A DNA stretch of 58,408 nucleotides from Bacteroidota bacterium (GTDB lineage: Bacteria; Bacteroidota; Rhodothermia; Rhodothermales; Bin80): positions 1 to 58,408 of the forward strand of contig JAPOUL010000021.1 of assembly GCA_026708685.1 (NCBI GenBank), in the 5' to 3' direction. Positions within the stretch are counted from its first letter, which is position 1, and every line of letters begins with the position of its first letter. A program made the position numbers and the translations under genes. The notes under the pieces were generated by a model that saw only the letters and a program-made list of their open reading frames with translations, did no database searches and was not told where the DNA came from. Below are positions 44,354 through 54,171 of the stretch, one piece after another.

Positions 44354-47300
44354 CTAAAATGTTGCCGATAACTGCATACGAACCGTATGGATTGGGGGAG
44401 CATCTTGGGGATTTCTACCTGAATACGTCATCGTAGCTCGCAGGATTCTGGTTAGCTGCAACCACCCACTAAAATGCCAAAGAAGTGATCGCCCACTTCC
44501 CCGCCCATCGGTGAGTTCAAATAACGCAAGTCCAGTGGATTCAGATTCTTGACTTAAAGTGATACGTGACATTTCAATTCTGCCACTAAGGTTAGCACGC
44601 CCCGCTCTGTCCCATGTACTCTGGAATGGAATTTTTACAATCGTGGCCTTTCCCCGATCCAAAGCATCTTTTCGTGAATACTCCAAGCCCGATGAAAGTC
44701 TTAAATTGGTTAGTAGCGAGAGTTGCACTTCTTGTTGTAACGACCATGTCTGAATATTGAAGGTCCTAGAAGAAAATGCAGAACTTGAATTGACCTTGTC
44801 CGACAGCACCCCTTCAGAAGTAAATCCCCACCGCTCCCCAATCCTCCATCGCAGGTTGGATCTCCACTCGTCAAGGCTCCGCATTTCAGTATCCGCAGCA
44901 AATGCATTGGTGGAGCGTACCCTTCGCCATGAGAGGTGAAGTCCATAGTCCGGGTGATTGCGAAACAGCCATACATCCTGAATCAGATTCAGCGTTCCGC
45001 GAATCGTATGTACGGGATCGCGAAATCGTTGTTGTCTCAGCAGGTAGATATTGATCGGATCTGGATCCTTACTCTTTTCTTGAATCTCTATGGCCGTTCG
45101 TAAGGCTATTCTATTGAGCCATTTTTGCCATACATTCTCTGGGTTTTTCCACCGTTGCCCTCCGTCAAACTGAAGATTGAACCTTGTCTTAAGTCCTGTC
45201 ACAGATTGTAGTGAATCCGATGGAATCAAGGTTCGAACATAATCTCCCTCATCCTGAGAAACCTCTGGTACAAACTCATCAATCTCAACCAAGCCATTGC
45301 CATTGTCATCATTCCATACATACTCGCCCAACTCAGGGCCTGTACGAATGTAGATTTCCTGAAGTACAGGGGTTTGCTCTGAGAGAACCTCATAACGCCA
45401 GTTCACGCGTAAGAGTCGCTTCCATGGGTGGATACGCCCACTCCATCGGACGACGACAGAGCGTTCATTGGTGAGCCCTTGAGTTGTTTGAAAAAAGTCC
45501 GTATAGTCAGTATATTGAAGTCCTATACGTCCTTCACTCTGGAACGACTGTCCTGCATTGGACGAATAGTTCAGGGTTGTGGTGGATGTTCTTCGCCCCG
45601 GAATTAACTGATACTCATCCACCCAGATGTGTTCTTCGCGCCAATCCCATCCAGCAGAAAAGATTCCCCACTTGCTATTGACCTCTGCATATGGAGAGAT
45701 CTGCCAATACTGCCTAGAGTCCTGTCTTAGCCCCTGTGGAATGCGTTGATGACGCTGACTGGTCAGCAACGTAGTACGAAGATGGAAGCGTTCCTTTGAT
45801 AATACTTGACTGGCTTCCAGTTTATGTCGTATCCAATGCCCCTGTACGGAATCTGCTCGGCTATCAATCCAATGGAACTGGTAGTTGATCTTAGGGATGA
45901 GGGGTTCATTCATATCAAAGGATAACTGTCTTCTATTTCCATGAAATATCTGCCCCTGCTTTAAGCGACCAATGACACCATCAATCGTAGATGAATCCGA
46001 CACTTTCCAACCCAGATTGATCTCATCAATCGTTTCTTGATTGATTCTGACGAACGTTCGGTTGATGGGTAAATTCCATGAACGCACAAATTCTATGGGC
46101 TGCGTACGATCAAATGTGGCAAAATTTTGCCCAGTTCGTCTTCGATGTATCAATAGATTGATATCTCCTAACATGACGGGCACATCTGTCAATTCAAGAC
46201 CTGCATGGTAACTGTGAGCGTGATTATCGCCTGCGTCCAAGGATGAAAAACGATTCTCATCCCGATAGGAATGGGCCCACTCCCCCATCACCTTAATATA
46301 TTCAATGGGAGAAAAACTTCCCCGCACATCCATCATGTGTTGCTCTGTAGGTTTCGGTAACACGCGGACTGGCAGGTATTCGCCCCGTTGAGGTCCCTGA
46401 TAGCTATACACAATTCCATTCGTGGTTTCCCCGCTTCGTACATAATCCCCCATCCCGGATCCCACCCGCGTAAACTGAACACGGTACACATCGCTCGCCG
46501 ATGCATCCGTAATCGGCAGATAGATGGAGTAGTTCTGACCAGAGATCGTGGTATCTCGCAGAGAATAGTGAACCCACGGCGCATCTGGATCATACTGTAC
46601 ACGAACCGCACCAGAGCGTGCACCGTCCCGATCCCCTAATTGTGCCAGAATATCCCTGTCTGCATCGGTCAGACCAAATTCTTGCTCAAACGATGTACCA
46701 TCCGCCTCACGAATAAAAGAGATACTCAGTGAAGCCAAAGCTTCTCCCGATTCGCGTTTTAGCGTAGACACCATTGCATCCGCTGCTACTAAAGTGCGCG
46801 TAAATTCGGTCGTCCGATACTGAAATTCTACTGCAATCCGATGATGGTATTTGATCAATCGATTGGTTGTAAAGGTGATTTCGCCCGTTGCATAATCAAT
46901 CACGTAATCTTGGGATTCTCCGCGTTGCAAAAGAACACCATCCAAGTAGACGGATTCAGAGCCTGGGATGACTAAAATAAAGGGTTCATTCGCATTGCCC
47001 TGTAACCGATATGGGCCCTGAACGCCATCGTTGACCTGTAGATCTTGCGTCCTGAACAGTCCGCGAGAAGTAGCAGCTGCTCCTTTAAATTCCCCTGACA
47101 AATTACGGAATGGTAACGGTGCATGGATTCCGATTCCCTGAATTTTTCGGTTGAGCCTTGCAAATGTACTTTGATCAAGCTGCATTTGAAAATCTCCAAG
47201 TTGAGCTTTGGAATAGGGAGTCTCAATCTCAATGAACACGCGATCCAGTTCGCTGAGTCTTTGGGTTGTCCCTTCGGGAAGAATCGGGGTATTCTCATCG

Positions 47301-47884
47301 GTTAAAGCTGCCCGAACGTGTATATCTTTCGCCAACTCTCCCGACATCTGTAAACGGAGTCCAGACTCAATTCGAGCATCACGATTATTCCCTGCGATGA
47401 CCCCTCGGGTAATCGATCCGCTTCGCCTGAGTTGAGTTGATCTGGTGACAGAAAGAGTTTCGTCTGCGGGGGCAACCACGACAGTAGAATCGTCTGATGG
47501 TAGATATGGATGGACGCGGACAAATCGTTGAGGTAGGTTAAAATCCCATTTCCTGTAACGAACTTCAAGGGTATCATTAAAGGCAACGGATGGTACCCAG
47601 AGATGCCGCTTTTGAAGATCTAATCGGAACGCACTTGAATCAAGGATGGCATCATTGAACGTTAATTTCAAGGAGCCAGGTACGATCCAGGGATGAAGAA
47701 CAAACGGTTGTTCACCCGTCAGGAGTTGAACTTCATCTTGGAGATTCTGAGCCAATGAAGACCATGAAAACAGTGTGGTCAACGATAGAAAGATACACTG
47801 ACTTACCCACCTGAAGATCAATCTGAATGAGGCGTACTGATCAAAGTCCAAAGCTGATGTCGTCCGATAGTTCGTTGGTATCAT
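44354..47884 (-). CDS. very large outer-membrane/surface protein of unknown function (SprA-like features)
   Basis: This 1176-residue protein has an N-terminal export signal (hydrophobic stretch ending SWSSLAQ near residue 46) after an unusually long leader, so the real start may lie downstream of 47884. The body is strongly beta-stranded, with alternating amphipathic segments, and it ends in Phe (MQLSATF) as outer-membrane barrels do. A loop DDNGNGLVEIDEF near residue 858 fits an EF-hand-type calcium site. Similar Gly/Asn loops occur in SprA-like proteins of the T9SS world. An N-terminal part (VYLDGVLLQRGESQDYVIDY, TGEITFTTNRLI) looks like a repeated surface domain. It closes an operon with modAB and a TPM protein. 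Function unknown. Confidence 0.72.
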   Translation of the reverse strand: MIPTNYRTTSALDFDQYASFRLIFRWVSQCIFLSLTTLFSWSSLAQNLQDEVQLLTGEQPFVLHPWIVPGSLKLTFNDAILDSSAFRLDLQKRHLWVPSVAFNDTLEVRYRKWDFNLPQRFVRVHPYLPSDDSTVVVAPADETLSVTRSTQLRRSGSITRGVIAGNNRDARIESGLRLQMSGELAKDIHVRAALTDENTPILPEGTTQRLSELDRVFIEIETPYSKAQLGDFQMQLDQSTFARLNRKIQGIGIHAPLPFRNLSGEFKGAAATSRGLFRTQDLQVNDGVQGPYRLQGNANEPFILVIPGSESVYLDGVLLQRGESQDYVIDYATGEITFTTNRLIKYHHRIAVEFQYRTTEFTRTLVAADAMVSTLKRESGEALASLSISFIREADGTSFEQEFGLTDADRDILAQLGDRDGARSGAVRVQYDPDAPWVHYSLRDTTISGQNYSIYLPITDASASDVYRVQFTRVGSGMGDYVRSGETTNGIVYSYQGPQRGEYLPVRVLPKPTEQHMMDVRGSFSPIEYIKVMGEWAHSYRDENRFSSLDAGDNHAHSYHAGLELTDVPVMLGDINLLIHRRRTGQNFATFDRTQPIEFVRSWNLPINRTFVRINQETIDEINLGWKVSDSSTIDGVIGRLKQGQIFHGNRRQLSFDMNEPLIPKINYQFHWIDSRADSVQGHWIRHKLEASQVLSKERFHLRTTLLTSQRHQRIPQGLRQDSRQYWQISPYAEVNSKWGIFSAGWDWREEHIWVDEYQLIPGRRTSTTTLNYSSNAGQSFQSEGRIGLQYTDYTDFFQTTQGLTNERSVVVRWSGRIHPWKRLLRVNWRYEVLSEQTPVLQEIYIRTGPELGEYVWNDDNGNGLVEIDEFVPEVSQDEGDYVRTLIPSDSLQSVTGLKTRFNLQFDGGQRWKNPENVWQKWLNRIALRTAIEIQEKSKDPDPINIYLLRQQRFRDPVHTIRGTLNLIQDVWLFRNHPDYGLHLSWRRVRSTNAFAADTEMRSLDEWRSNLRWRIGERWGFTSEGVLSDKVNSSSAFSSRTFNIQTWSLQQEVQLSLLTNLRLSSGLEYSRKDALDRGKATIVKIPFQSTWDRAGRANLSGRIEMSRITLSQESESTGLALFELTDGRGSGRSLLWHFSGWLQLTRILRATMTYSGRNPQDAPPIHTVRMQLSATF

Positions 47885-48494
47885 CGGATCGAATTTCTAC
47901 TCCTGCCCTCTCCAGTAAGTGTCCACACTCGTGGATCCCCTGAACCAGCCCCTCGGTGAGTCTTCCTGCCTTCATGTGCTGCTGAATGATGGATACGATT
48001 TGGATCCAATCTTCAGGCTTCACCTTTTCATTGATGCCGGTATCTCCAACCACTTCAATACGGTGTTCAAACAGAGAAACGAATAATAGAATCCCTGTTC
48101 GTTCACGGGTTGAAAAGACTTCTTTTTCAACAAAGGCCTGCATGGCTCGCTGGTGGGTGGCCACAGCTAATCTCTGTTGACCAGTGAGACATCGTTTGAC
48201 TGAAGGGATCCATTGAGCGACTGCGGCTCCAATTCCAGAAGCGAGGATGATTAGCAATACGGGGATGATCCCTTCGGTGACCATAGCCCCACCCCATCCA
48301 GAAAACCACCGAATCACCAATAGAATTGCATAGGTGAGGAAAGCACTGAATGCAGCTCCCCTCCACACGGCCACTTCATGCTGCCCGCTCTGGGCAACAA
48401 TGTATGGGACAATTTCTCCAGAGGTTTGCTTTTCTGCTGTGGCGACGGCTTCTTTAATACGATCAAGATCCGCTTCGGTCATCAGTGACTTCAT
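47841..48494 (-). CDS. TPM-domain membrane protein (DUF477/YgcG-like)
   Basis: The TPM fold begins EKQTSGEIVPYIVAQSG. Two transmembrane helices are inserted (AAFSAFLTYAILLVIRW and IIPVLLIILASGIGAAVAQW), and the fold continues with GILLFVSLFEHRIEVVGDTGINE and WIQIVSIIQQHMKAGRLTEGL. The function of TPM proteins is not settled. Phosphatase and photosystem or protein-quality roles have been proposed. The 217-residue frame overlaps the following large gene by 44 bp and follows modB by 15 bp. Confidence 0.82.
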   Translation of the reverse strand: MKSLMTEADLDRIKEAVATAEKQTSGEIVPYIVAQSGQHEVAVWRGAAFSAFLTYAILLVIRWFSGWGGAMVTEGIIPVLLIILASGIGAAVAQWIPSVKRCLTGQQRLAVATHQRAMQAFVEKEVFSTRERTGILLFVSLFEHRIEVVGDTGINEKVKPEDWIQIVSIIQQHMKAGRLTEGLVQGIHECGHLLERAGVEIRSDDTNELSDDISFGL

Positions 48495-48509
48495 GAAAAA
48501 TTCAAAGTG

Positions 48510-49190
48510 TTATGTTCGGGTCAAACGAGAGGAAAGGTAAGCATGAACAGACAAGCTAAGTACACTGAGACTGACCGCAACCAGTACCAGTCTGATCATG
48601 GAAGATTCCGTACCGACCTGCCCTAATTGAGTAAAAACTGCGAGAGGTATGGTTTGGGTCCGCTCCGGTATATTACCAGCAAATACAATTGTAGCACCAA
48701 ACTCACCGATCGCACGTGCAAAACCAAGAATGATACCTGCCATGATTCCTTTAGCTGCCAGTGGAAACGTCACCCAGCGAAAAACAGCCCACTTGCTACC
48801 TCCGTCAACAGATGCGGCTTCTTCCCATTCTGGATCAATATGCTCAATAGCGATACGAAAGGTTTGTACAAGTAATGGAAATGCCATGATTCCTGCGGCA
48901 ATGGCAGCACCTGTGCTGGTAAACGCCAGATCCAATCCAAACAGGTAGTCTATCAAACGCCCACCTGCTCCTTTGGGTCCTAGAAAGATCAGTAGCAGTA
49001 GCCCCGTGACCACGGGGGGCAGTACCAAGGGCACTTGTGCCACATTTTCAATCACGAATGTGAAGACGGATCTTCTTCGTGCGATATACCATGCAGTGAC
49101 CAGAGCAGGAATGGTCATGATTGCAATTGCAATAGACGCAATCTGGATGGATAAAACAATGATGCTCCACTCTTCCGAGAACGATAACAT
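48510..49190 (-). CDS. modB: molybdate ABC transporter permease ModB
   Basis: The 226-residue permease has about five or six helices. The EAA loop EEAASVDGGSKWAVFRWVTF, and GFARAIGEFGATIVFAGNIPERTQT right after it, are diagnostic of molybdate/tungstate permeases. It starts 2 bp after modA. A ModC ATPase is not next to it, and the permease ends in SSRLTRT without a fused ATPase. Confidence 0.93.
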   Translation of the reverse strand: MLSFSEEWSIIVLSIQIASIAIAIMTIPALVTAWYIARRRSVFTFVIENVAQVPLVLPPVVTGLLLLIFLGPKGAGGRLIDYLFGLDLAFTSTGAAIAAGIMAFPLLVQTFRIAIEHIDPEWEEAASVDGGSKWAVFRWVTFPLAAKGIMAGIILGFARAIGEFGATIVFAGNIPERTQTIPLAVFTQLGQVGTESSMIRLVLVAVSLSVLSLSVHAYLSSRLTRT

Positions 49191-49192
49191 GA

Positions 49193-49936
49193 CTAATGGC
49201 TAAATCCGAATTGTGACCATATATCCTGTTGCAGTGAATCAGCTGTAAATGCTACAAAGGACTCGGTTTGTATGATATGCTGCGTTCCCTTAACTGCACC
49301 AATCATATATGTAATGTTGGGGGTGCAAGCTTCTGGAATTTCAAACATCAACTTCACATCGGAGGACAATTCAAGATCGGATCCATACACCAATGCCAGA
49401 TCAACCGATCCACTGGTTACGGCTGTCAAGGCTGCTCTTGCATCCAACGTTGGAATGACTCGTGATTCTACGGACTTCCATACATTGGCACATTGGAGTG
49501 CCTGTTTTCCATAAACACCTGCGGGAACATGGGAAGGATCAGCCATTGCAAGTCGTTTTACCATGGATAGAGAGGATAGACTGGGGATGGAAGTCCTGTC
49601 ATGGGTTCCAACAATCACCAAGGTATTGCTGGCAAATGGAATCGGAGTATCCTGAATGAGGTGATGATCGAGTAGATAATCCATCCATACTGGACTCGCA
49701 GCAAGAAATACATCAGCTGGGGCACCCTGTACAATCTGGCGTGCAAGCAAAGATGTTGGCCCCACATGGAGATCAATGGTAATGTCGGGGTATGCTTGTT
49801 CAAATTGAGTCACCAATTCTTGGAGTGCATCGGTCAGTGATGACGCTGCAAATACATGAATAGATATTGAGGATGGCTCTTGATGGCTGTTGCATCCAAA
49901 GATCAGAAAGGCGGCGACGCAAATAAGCCGCATCAA
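49193..49936 (-). CDS. modA: molybdate-binding lipoprotein ModA
   Basis: It has a lipobox-like AFLIFGC near residue 15, then the ModA opening HVFAASSLTDALQELVTQFE. PADVFLAASPVWMDYLL, ADPSHVPAGVYGKQAL and VTSGSVDLALVYGSD follow, the ligand-contact segments of molybdate/tungstate-binding proteins. The 247-residue length fits. Its start overlaps the preceding TPR gene by 4 bp. Together with moaD/moaE near 12 kb it indicates molybdenum enzyme use. Confidence 0.93.
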   Translation of the reverse strand: MMRLICVAAFLIFGCNSHQEPSSISIHVFAASSLTDALQELVTQFEQAYPDITIDLHVGPTSLLARQIVQGAPADVFLAASPVWMDYLLDHHLIQDTPIPFASNTLVIVGTHDRTSIPSLSSLSMVKRLAMADPSHVPAGVYGKQALQCANVWKSVESRVIPTLDARAALTAVTSGSVDLALVYGSDLELSSDVKLMFEIPEACTPNITYMIGAVKGTQHIIQTESFVAFTADSLQQDIWSQFGFSH

Positions 49937-50802
49937 GGACTGGCCTGTTCCTGAATGGCAGCCATTAATTCCGATGCTCTCTGATGATGCATGGACATTG
50001 GATCGGGAGCTAAACGAAGAACGATTTCTAGTTGAGCCATGGCCTCTTCGGTGCGATTGATGCGTGCAAGCATCAAGCCATAGTTAAAATTCGCATTCAG
50101 GTGGTTCGGATCCAGTTCAAGTACCTTCTTGATTTCTGTCACGCCCAACATGGGGTTACCCGTATTGAGATATGCAGTGGCCATGTCTGTACGAACATCA
50201 TGATTATCTGGTGTAAGCATGAGGACTTGTTGGTAGGCATTGATGGACTGATCGGCAATGAGGGTACGTTGTTGGGGCTCAGATTCACTGGTCATCTGCT
50301 CATAGAATAAATCCCCAGTGGCTTTCCAGTCTTCAACAAGCTGCGTTTCAAGGGCGATCTCACGTTGCAGATCGGCCGCAAGATCCAATCTTCTCCCATC
50401 CACGAGGGTATATACTTTTTCTCTTTTCAAAAGAATGGTCATGGATGTTGTATCACGTGCAATGGCCAGATCAATTTCTCCAATTCTCTCTGCAAGTTCA
50501 CCAGACAGTGGAGTTTGGGAAGTAGGAACTTCAGATGTTGGGGGCGTAGCAGGTCCAATTGGAGTAACGCGTTTGCTGACTGTAGTGGCCATGAACAGCA
50601 CTGCAACAAGTAAGGCACCTACACCAAACATGATATAGACCTGATGTCCTAATTTTTGTTCAACCTGTTCTTGATGTTTTGCAGGTTCGGAGGAAGAAGC
50701 CAAGAACTTGCCTGCGGTTGACGGAATCATCCAACCACATAAATCGCACTGCACACTTGTAGAGACAAGCCGTGCACCACATTCTGGGCAGATCTCCATC
50801 AC
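49933..50802 (-). CDS. zinc-ribbon, single-pass TPR protein
   Basis: The N-terminal zinc ribbon is CPEC near 5-8 and CDLC at 19-22. A transmembrane helix follows (VYIMFGVGALLVAVLFMATTV), then a proline/threonine linker and at least two TPR units (AYLNTGNPMLGVTEIKKVLELDPNHLNANFNYG in pieces, INRTEEAMAQLEIVLRLAPDP). A cytoplasmic ribbon with a periplasmic TPR domain suggests an adaptor. It overlaps both the upstream HU-type gene and the downstream modA by 4 bp, so all are one transcript. Confidence 0.85.
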   Translation of the reverse strand: MMEICPECGARLVSTSVQCDLCGWMIPSTAGKFLASSSEPAKHQEQVEQKLGHQVYIMFGVGALLVAVLFMATTVSKRVTPIGPATPPTSEVPTSQTPLSGELAERIGEIDLAIARDTTSMTILLKREKVYTLVDGRRLDLAADLQREIALETQLVEDWKATGDLFYEQMTSESEPQQRTLIADQSINAYQQVLMLTPDNHDVRTDMATAYLNTGNPMLGVTEIKKVLELDPNHLNANFNYGLMLARINRTEEAMAQLEIVLRLAPDPMSMHHQRASELMAAIQEQASP

Positions 50803-51086
50803 TCGCCCAGTGGTTGGTTGACCTGATCCTTAAATTCTCTGGCGGGTTTGAATACGGGTACACGCCGTGCATCAACCTGTATGGATTCGCCCGTCGCAGG
50901 ATTGCGTGCTTTTCGAGGGGGGCGATGCTGTACACGGAACGAACCAAACCCACGAAGTTCAACGGATTCTCCCTGAGCTAGGGATTCAATCACTGTATCC
51001 CAGAATCCAGTAAGCACAGCCTGGGTTTCCAGCTTGGTCAACCCGGTTTTCTGGGCAATCGCCTGTATGAGTTTCGCTTTTGTCAC
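50799..51086 (-). CDS. HU/IHF-family DNA-binding protein
   Basis: The 95-residue protein is a full HU/IHF fold: MTKAKLIQAIAQKTGLTK, VELRGFGSFRVQHRPPRKARNP (in pieces) with the intercalating Pro in RNPATGE, and VPVFKPAREFKDQV. The RGFGSF and FKPA motifs are closer to IHF-type proteins. It leads the six-gene minus-strand operon, which is unusual company for a nucleoid protein. Confidence 0.95.
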   Translation of the reverse strand: MTKAKLIQAIAQKTGLTKLETQAVLTGFWDTVIESLAQGESVELRGFGSFRVQHRPPRKARNPATGESIQVDARRVPVFKPAREFKDQVNQPLGE

Positions 51087-51166
51087 GGAAATAAATGATT
51101 AGAAAATGAAAGATTAAACGATTTCAGTTCGTATAATGAACACGTTAGACTAAAAACTACGGTAAT

Positions 51167-51192
51167 TGTGCCAATTTATTGAATTTGGCACA
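51167..51192. promoter_or_regulatory. operator-like inverted repeat between HU-type gene and ppc
   Basis: tgtgccaa (51167-51174) and ttggcaca (51185-51192) are perfect arms with a 10-base spacer, in the 169-bp gap between divergent starts. The geometry suits a dimeric regulator such as a LysR or Crp-like protein. No terminator is expected here because both genes start away from it. Confidence 0.45.
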
Positions 51193-51255
51193 GTTTTAGA
51201 CGTCTCATCCATGTTGATGGGGGATCATCAGTTGAGTAATCATTACATTTGAGAT

Positions 51256-54006
51256 ATGACTTCTTGGAAAGAATTACGCTTTGAAGCACAGGGTACAGGA
51301 ATTTCTGTACCATTAAGTGAGCAGATCAACTTATTGGGGGGGTTGCTTGGCCGAGTGATTCAATCTCAGGCCAGCCCTGACATGCTTGGCCTAGTTGAAG
51401 AACTGAGGCGATTGACCAAACAGGCGATCACCGAACACAATCCAAGCCTCCGCGATCAAGTTGTTCAGAGAATTGCCCAATTGGAACTACACGAGATCGA
51501 ATGGCTTCTGCGGGCGTTCACCACATTTTTCTATCTCGTCAACCAGAGTGAACAGCAAGAAATTATCCGAATTAACCGGGAGCGGGCACGCCTTCTTCCT
51601 GAGGTTGATCGGGTAGAGTCTATTGATGAGGCAGTAGGTATTCTTCGGAAGGCGGGCTATGAGTTAGAGGATGTCATTCAGATTATTTCTCGATTGGACA
51701 TACAGCCAACCATCACCGCCCATCCTACCGAAGCCCGTCGTCGAACGATTCTCTATAAGCAACAGCATTTAGCATCGTTGATTGATCAACTCCGAAATAA
51801 TAAGCCAACTCCTCAGGAACGCAATGAGCTGCTCCATCAGTTACAAAATCATATTGGATTGCTGGTAGCCTCAGATAAAGTGAGAGCCAGCAAGCCTACC
51901 GTGATTGATGAAGTCGAAAATGGACTCCATTATCTACGAAATGCTATTTGGGAAACCGTTCCCCGTATTCATAAAGATGTGGTTCATGCGATTGAACGTC
52001 ACTACAATACAACGATTGATGTACCCGTTTTCCTGAAATTTCGTTCATGGATTGGAGGTGATCGAGATGGCAATCCGAATGTGACATCCGAAGTCACTCG
52101 GAAGACGTTTTCTATGCATCGTAGAACTGCTCTTGCCCGTTATCTGGAAGATCTTCGCCTATTGAGACGCGATCTGAGCATTTCTGAAATGCAAATTGAA
52201 ATTCCTGAAATCCTCTACGCCTCTATTCAAACTGATGAAGAGACACTCCAGCTGAATGCTCATGACGCACGTCAGTTCATTCAGGAACCGTTCCGTCGTA
52301 AAATCAGCCTGATGATGCAACGCCTTGAGTTGGCAAGAGATGGAAACCTTGAGATCTATAATCGTGAGCACTTTATTGCGGATCTCAAAACGTTGGCTCA
52401 GGCATTGCAGGAAATTGGATATGGAGAGCTGATTTCTCATGGACGTTTGGGGAATTTGATCTTACAGGCCCAGGCCTTCGGCTTTCATATGGTTTCTCTG
52501 GATGTGCGCCAGCATAGCCGACATCATGGCAAAGCTGTGGATGAATTATTGCGAGTATCGGGGGTATGTGATGACTATCTGGGGATGTCAGAGACGGATA
52601 AGCTGGATCATTTGAATCATGAACTCAACAATCCCCGCCCGCTTTTACCTCATGGAGTAGAATTATCTGAGGATGTTCAGGAGGTCCTCAATGCGTTTGG
52701 CGTGATCAAAGAAATCATTGACTGGTCGCCGAGTGCCTTTGGCAGTTACGTCATCAGTATGACCCATGCGGTCAGCCATGTCCTTGAAGTCTTGTTACTT
52801 GCAAAAGAAACTGGACTATGGAAAATAGAACAGGGCGTAGTCAACTCCCCGATCGATGTGGTTCCACTCTTTGAAACCATTGAAGACTTGGATCTTGCCG
52901 ATGATTTGCTTACGGGGATGTTTGAGCATCCCGCTTACAAGTTGCATCTTGAGCATCGCAATCACATGCAAGAAATTATGTTGGGGTACTCAGATAGCAA
53001 CAAAGATGGTGGCTATTGGATGGCGAACTGGGCTCTTCACAAGGCCAAGGCACGTATCGGTAGAATTTGTAAGGATGCGGGCGTTGATTTACGTCTCTTT
53101 CATGGTCGTGGTGGAACGGTTGGTCGTGGTGGAGGCCGTGCGGGTCAAGCCATCGTAGCGATGCCACGCATTATTCACAATGGGCGGATTCGTTTTACCG
53201 AACAGGGGGAGGTGATTTCATTTCGGTACGCTTTGCCGGCGATTGCTCATCGACATCTGGAACAGATTGTACGTGCAATGATGATTGCTCCTCTACGGGT
53301 GGCAGACGAAAAAGAGGATGCTGCAATAATGGAACGGATTGCCGATGTATCCATGAAGACCTATCGATCATTGATTCATGATCCAGACTTCTGGCCTTGG
53401 TATGCATCGTCAACACCGATTGAACAAATCAGTCAATTACCCATTGCTTCGCGTCCAGTATCCCGGGGATCCGTTCACCAAGTCGATTTTGAGGATCTGC
53501 GTGCCATCCCATGGGTATTTGCCTGGACTCAGACCCGGTATATTGTTCCTGGATGGTATGGGGCTGGTAAAGGATTTGAGGAGGTATTGCGTGACCATTC
53601 TGTTGATCTTCAGCGTATGTACAAGGAATGTCCATTTTTTCAGGCGGTTCTCAATAGTGCACAACGAGAGATGGCAAGAACCCGCTTGGATGTTGCTTCG
53701 CAATATCTTTCACTGGCTTCGGATCCAGAGGTTGCCAAGCGAATCAATCAACAAATTGTAGAAGACTTTCGCAAAGCAGAATCGGCGATCATTGACATTA
53801 CTGGACAAGAGAGTCTGTACGGACATGTGCCCGTCTTTAAAAAATCGATCCAACTTCGTAACCCCTACTCTGATGTGTTAAACCTTCTACAGGTTGAGTT
53901 AATCAAGCGTAGTCGAGATAATTCCGAGGCAGATAAAGAGCGATTATCTCATGCATTATTACTGAGTGTCAATGGCATTGCTGCTGCGATGCAGAGTACT
54001 GGATGA
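51256..54006 (+). CDS. ppc: phosphoenolpyruvate carboxylase
   Basis: It converts PEP and bicarbonate to oxaloacetate, filling the TCA cycle. Signatures are the active-site histidine in QPTITAHPTEARRRT near residue 155, the FRSWIGGDRDGNPNVT motif, GYSDSNKDGGYWMANW, and FHGRGGTVGRGGG. The 916-residue length fits the bacterial enzyme. The C-terminus ends NGIAAAMQSTG, the usual RNTG-like end being altered to a STG. It stands alone, with a divergent HU-type operon upstream. Confidence 0.96.
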   Translation: MTSWKELRFEAQGTGISVPLSEQINLLGGLLGRVIQSQASPDMLGLVEELRRLTKQAITEHNPSLRDQVVQRIAQLELHEIEWLLRAFTTFFYLVNQSEQQEIIRINRERARLLPEVDRVESIDEAVGILRKAGYELEDVIQIISRLDIQPTITAHPTEARRRTILYKQQHLASLIDQLRNNKPTPQERNELLHQLQNHIGLLVASDKVRASKPTVIDEVENGLHYLRNAIWETVPRIHKDVVHAIERHYNTTIDVPVFLKFRSWIGGDRDGNPNVTSEVTRKTFSMHRRTALARYLEDLRLLRRDLSISEMQIEIPEILYASIQTDEETLQLNAHDARQFIQEPFRRKISLMMQRLELARDGNLEIYNREHFIADLKTLAQALQEIGYGELISHGRLGNLILQAQAFGFHMVSLDVRQHSRHHGKAVDELLRVSGVCDDYLGMSETDKLDHLNHELNNPRPLLPHGVELSEDVQEVLNAFGVIKEIIDWSPSAFGSYVISMTHAVSHVLEVLLLAKETGLWKIEQGVVNSPIDVVPLFETIEDLDLADDLLTGMFEHPAYKLHLEHRNHMQEIMLGYSDSNKDGGYWMANWALHKAKARIGRICKDAGVDLRLFHGRGGTVGRGGGRAGQAIVAMPRIIHNGRIRFTEQGEVISFRYALPAIAHRHLEQIVRAMMIAPLRVADEKEDAAIMERIADVSMKTYRSLIHDPDFWPWYASSTPIEQISQLPIASRPVSRGSVHQVDFEDLRAIPWVFAWTQTRYIVPGWYGAGKGFEEVLRDHSVDLQRMYKECPFFQAVLNSAQREMARTRLDVASQYLSLASDPEVAKRINQQIVEDFRKAESAIIDITGQESLYGHVPVFKKSIQLRNPYSDVLNLLQVELIKRSRDNSEADKERLSHALLLSVNGIAAAMQSTG

Positions 54007-54171
54007 GATGTATAAATGGATTTGATTCGTTGAATTGACCCTTTACAAATCTGTCACTACTCAAAACACTTCATTATTTTGATGAGGTCAATACAAAGTA
54101 CCAGTAGGGATCATGTATGATTCAACATGAGTTGCCTGTTACGTCTGTAATCATGGAACTTTTCTTGTAGT

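Noticed and set aside
51186..51201. Sigma-54 promoter suggested by tggcac
   Set aside because: The -12 GC element at the required distance is missing. The tggcac belongs to a symmetric repeat.
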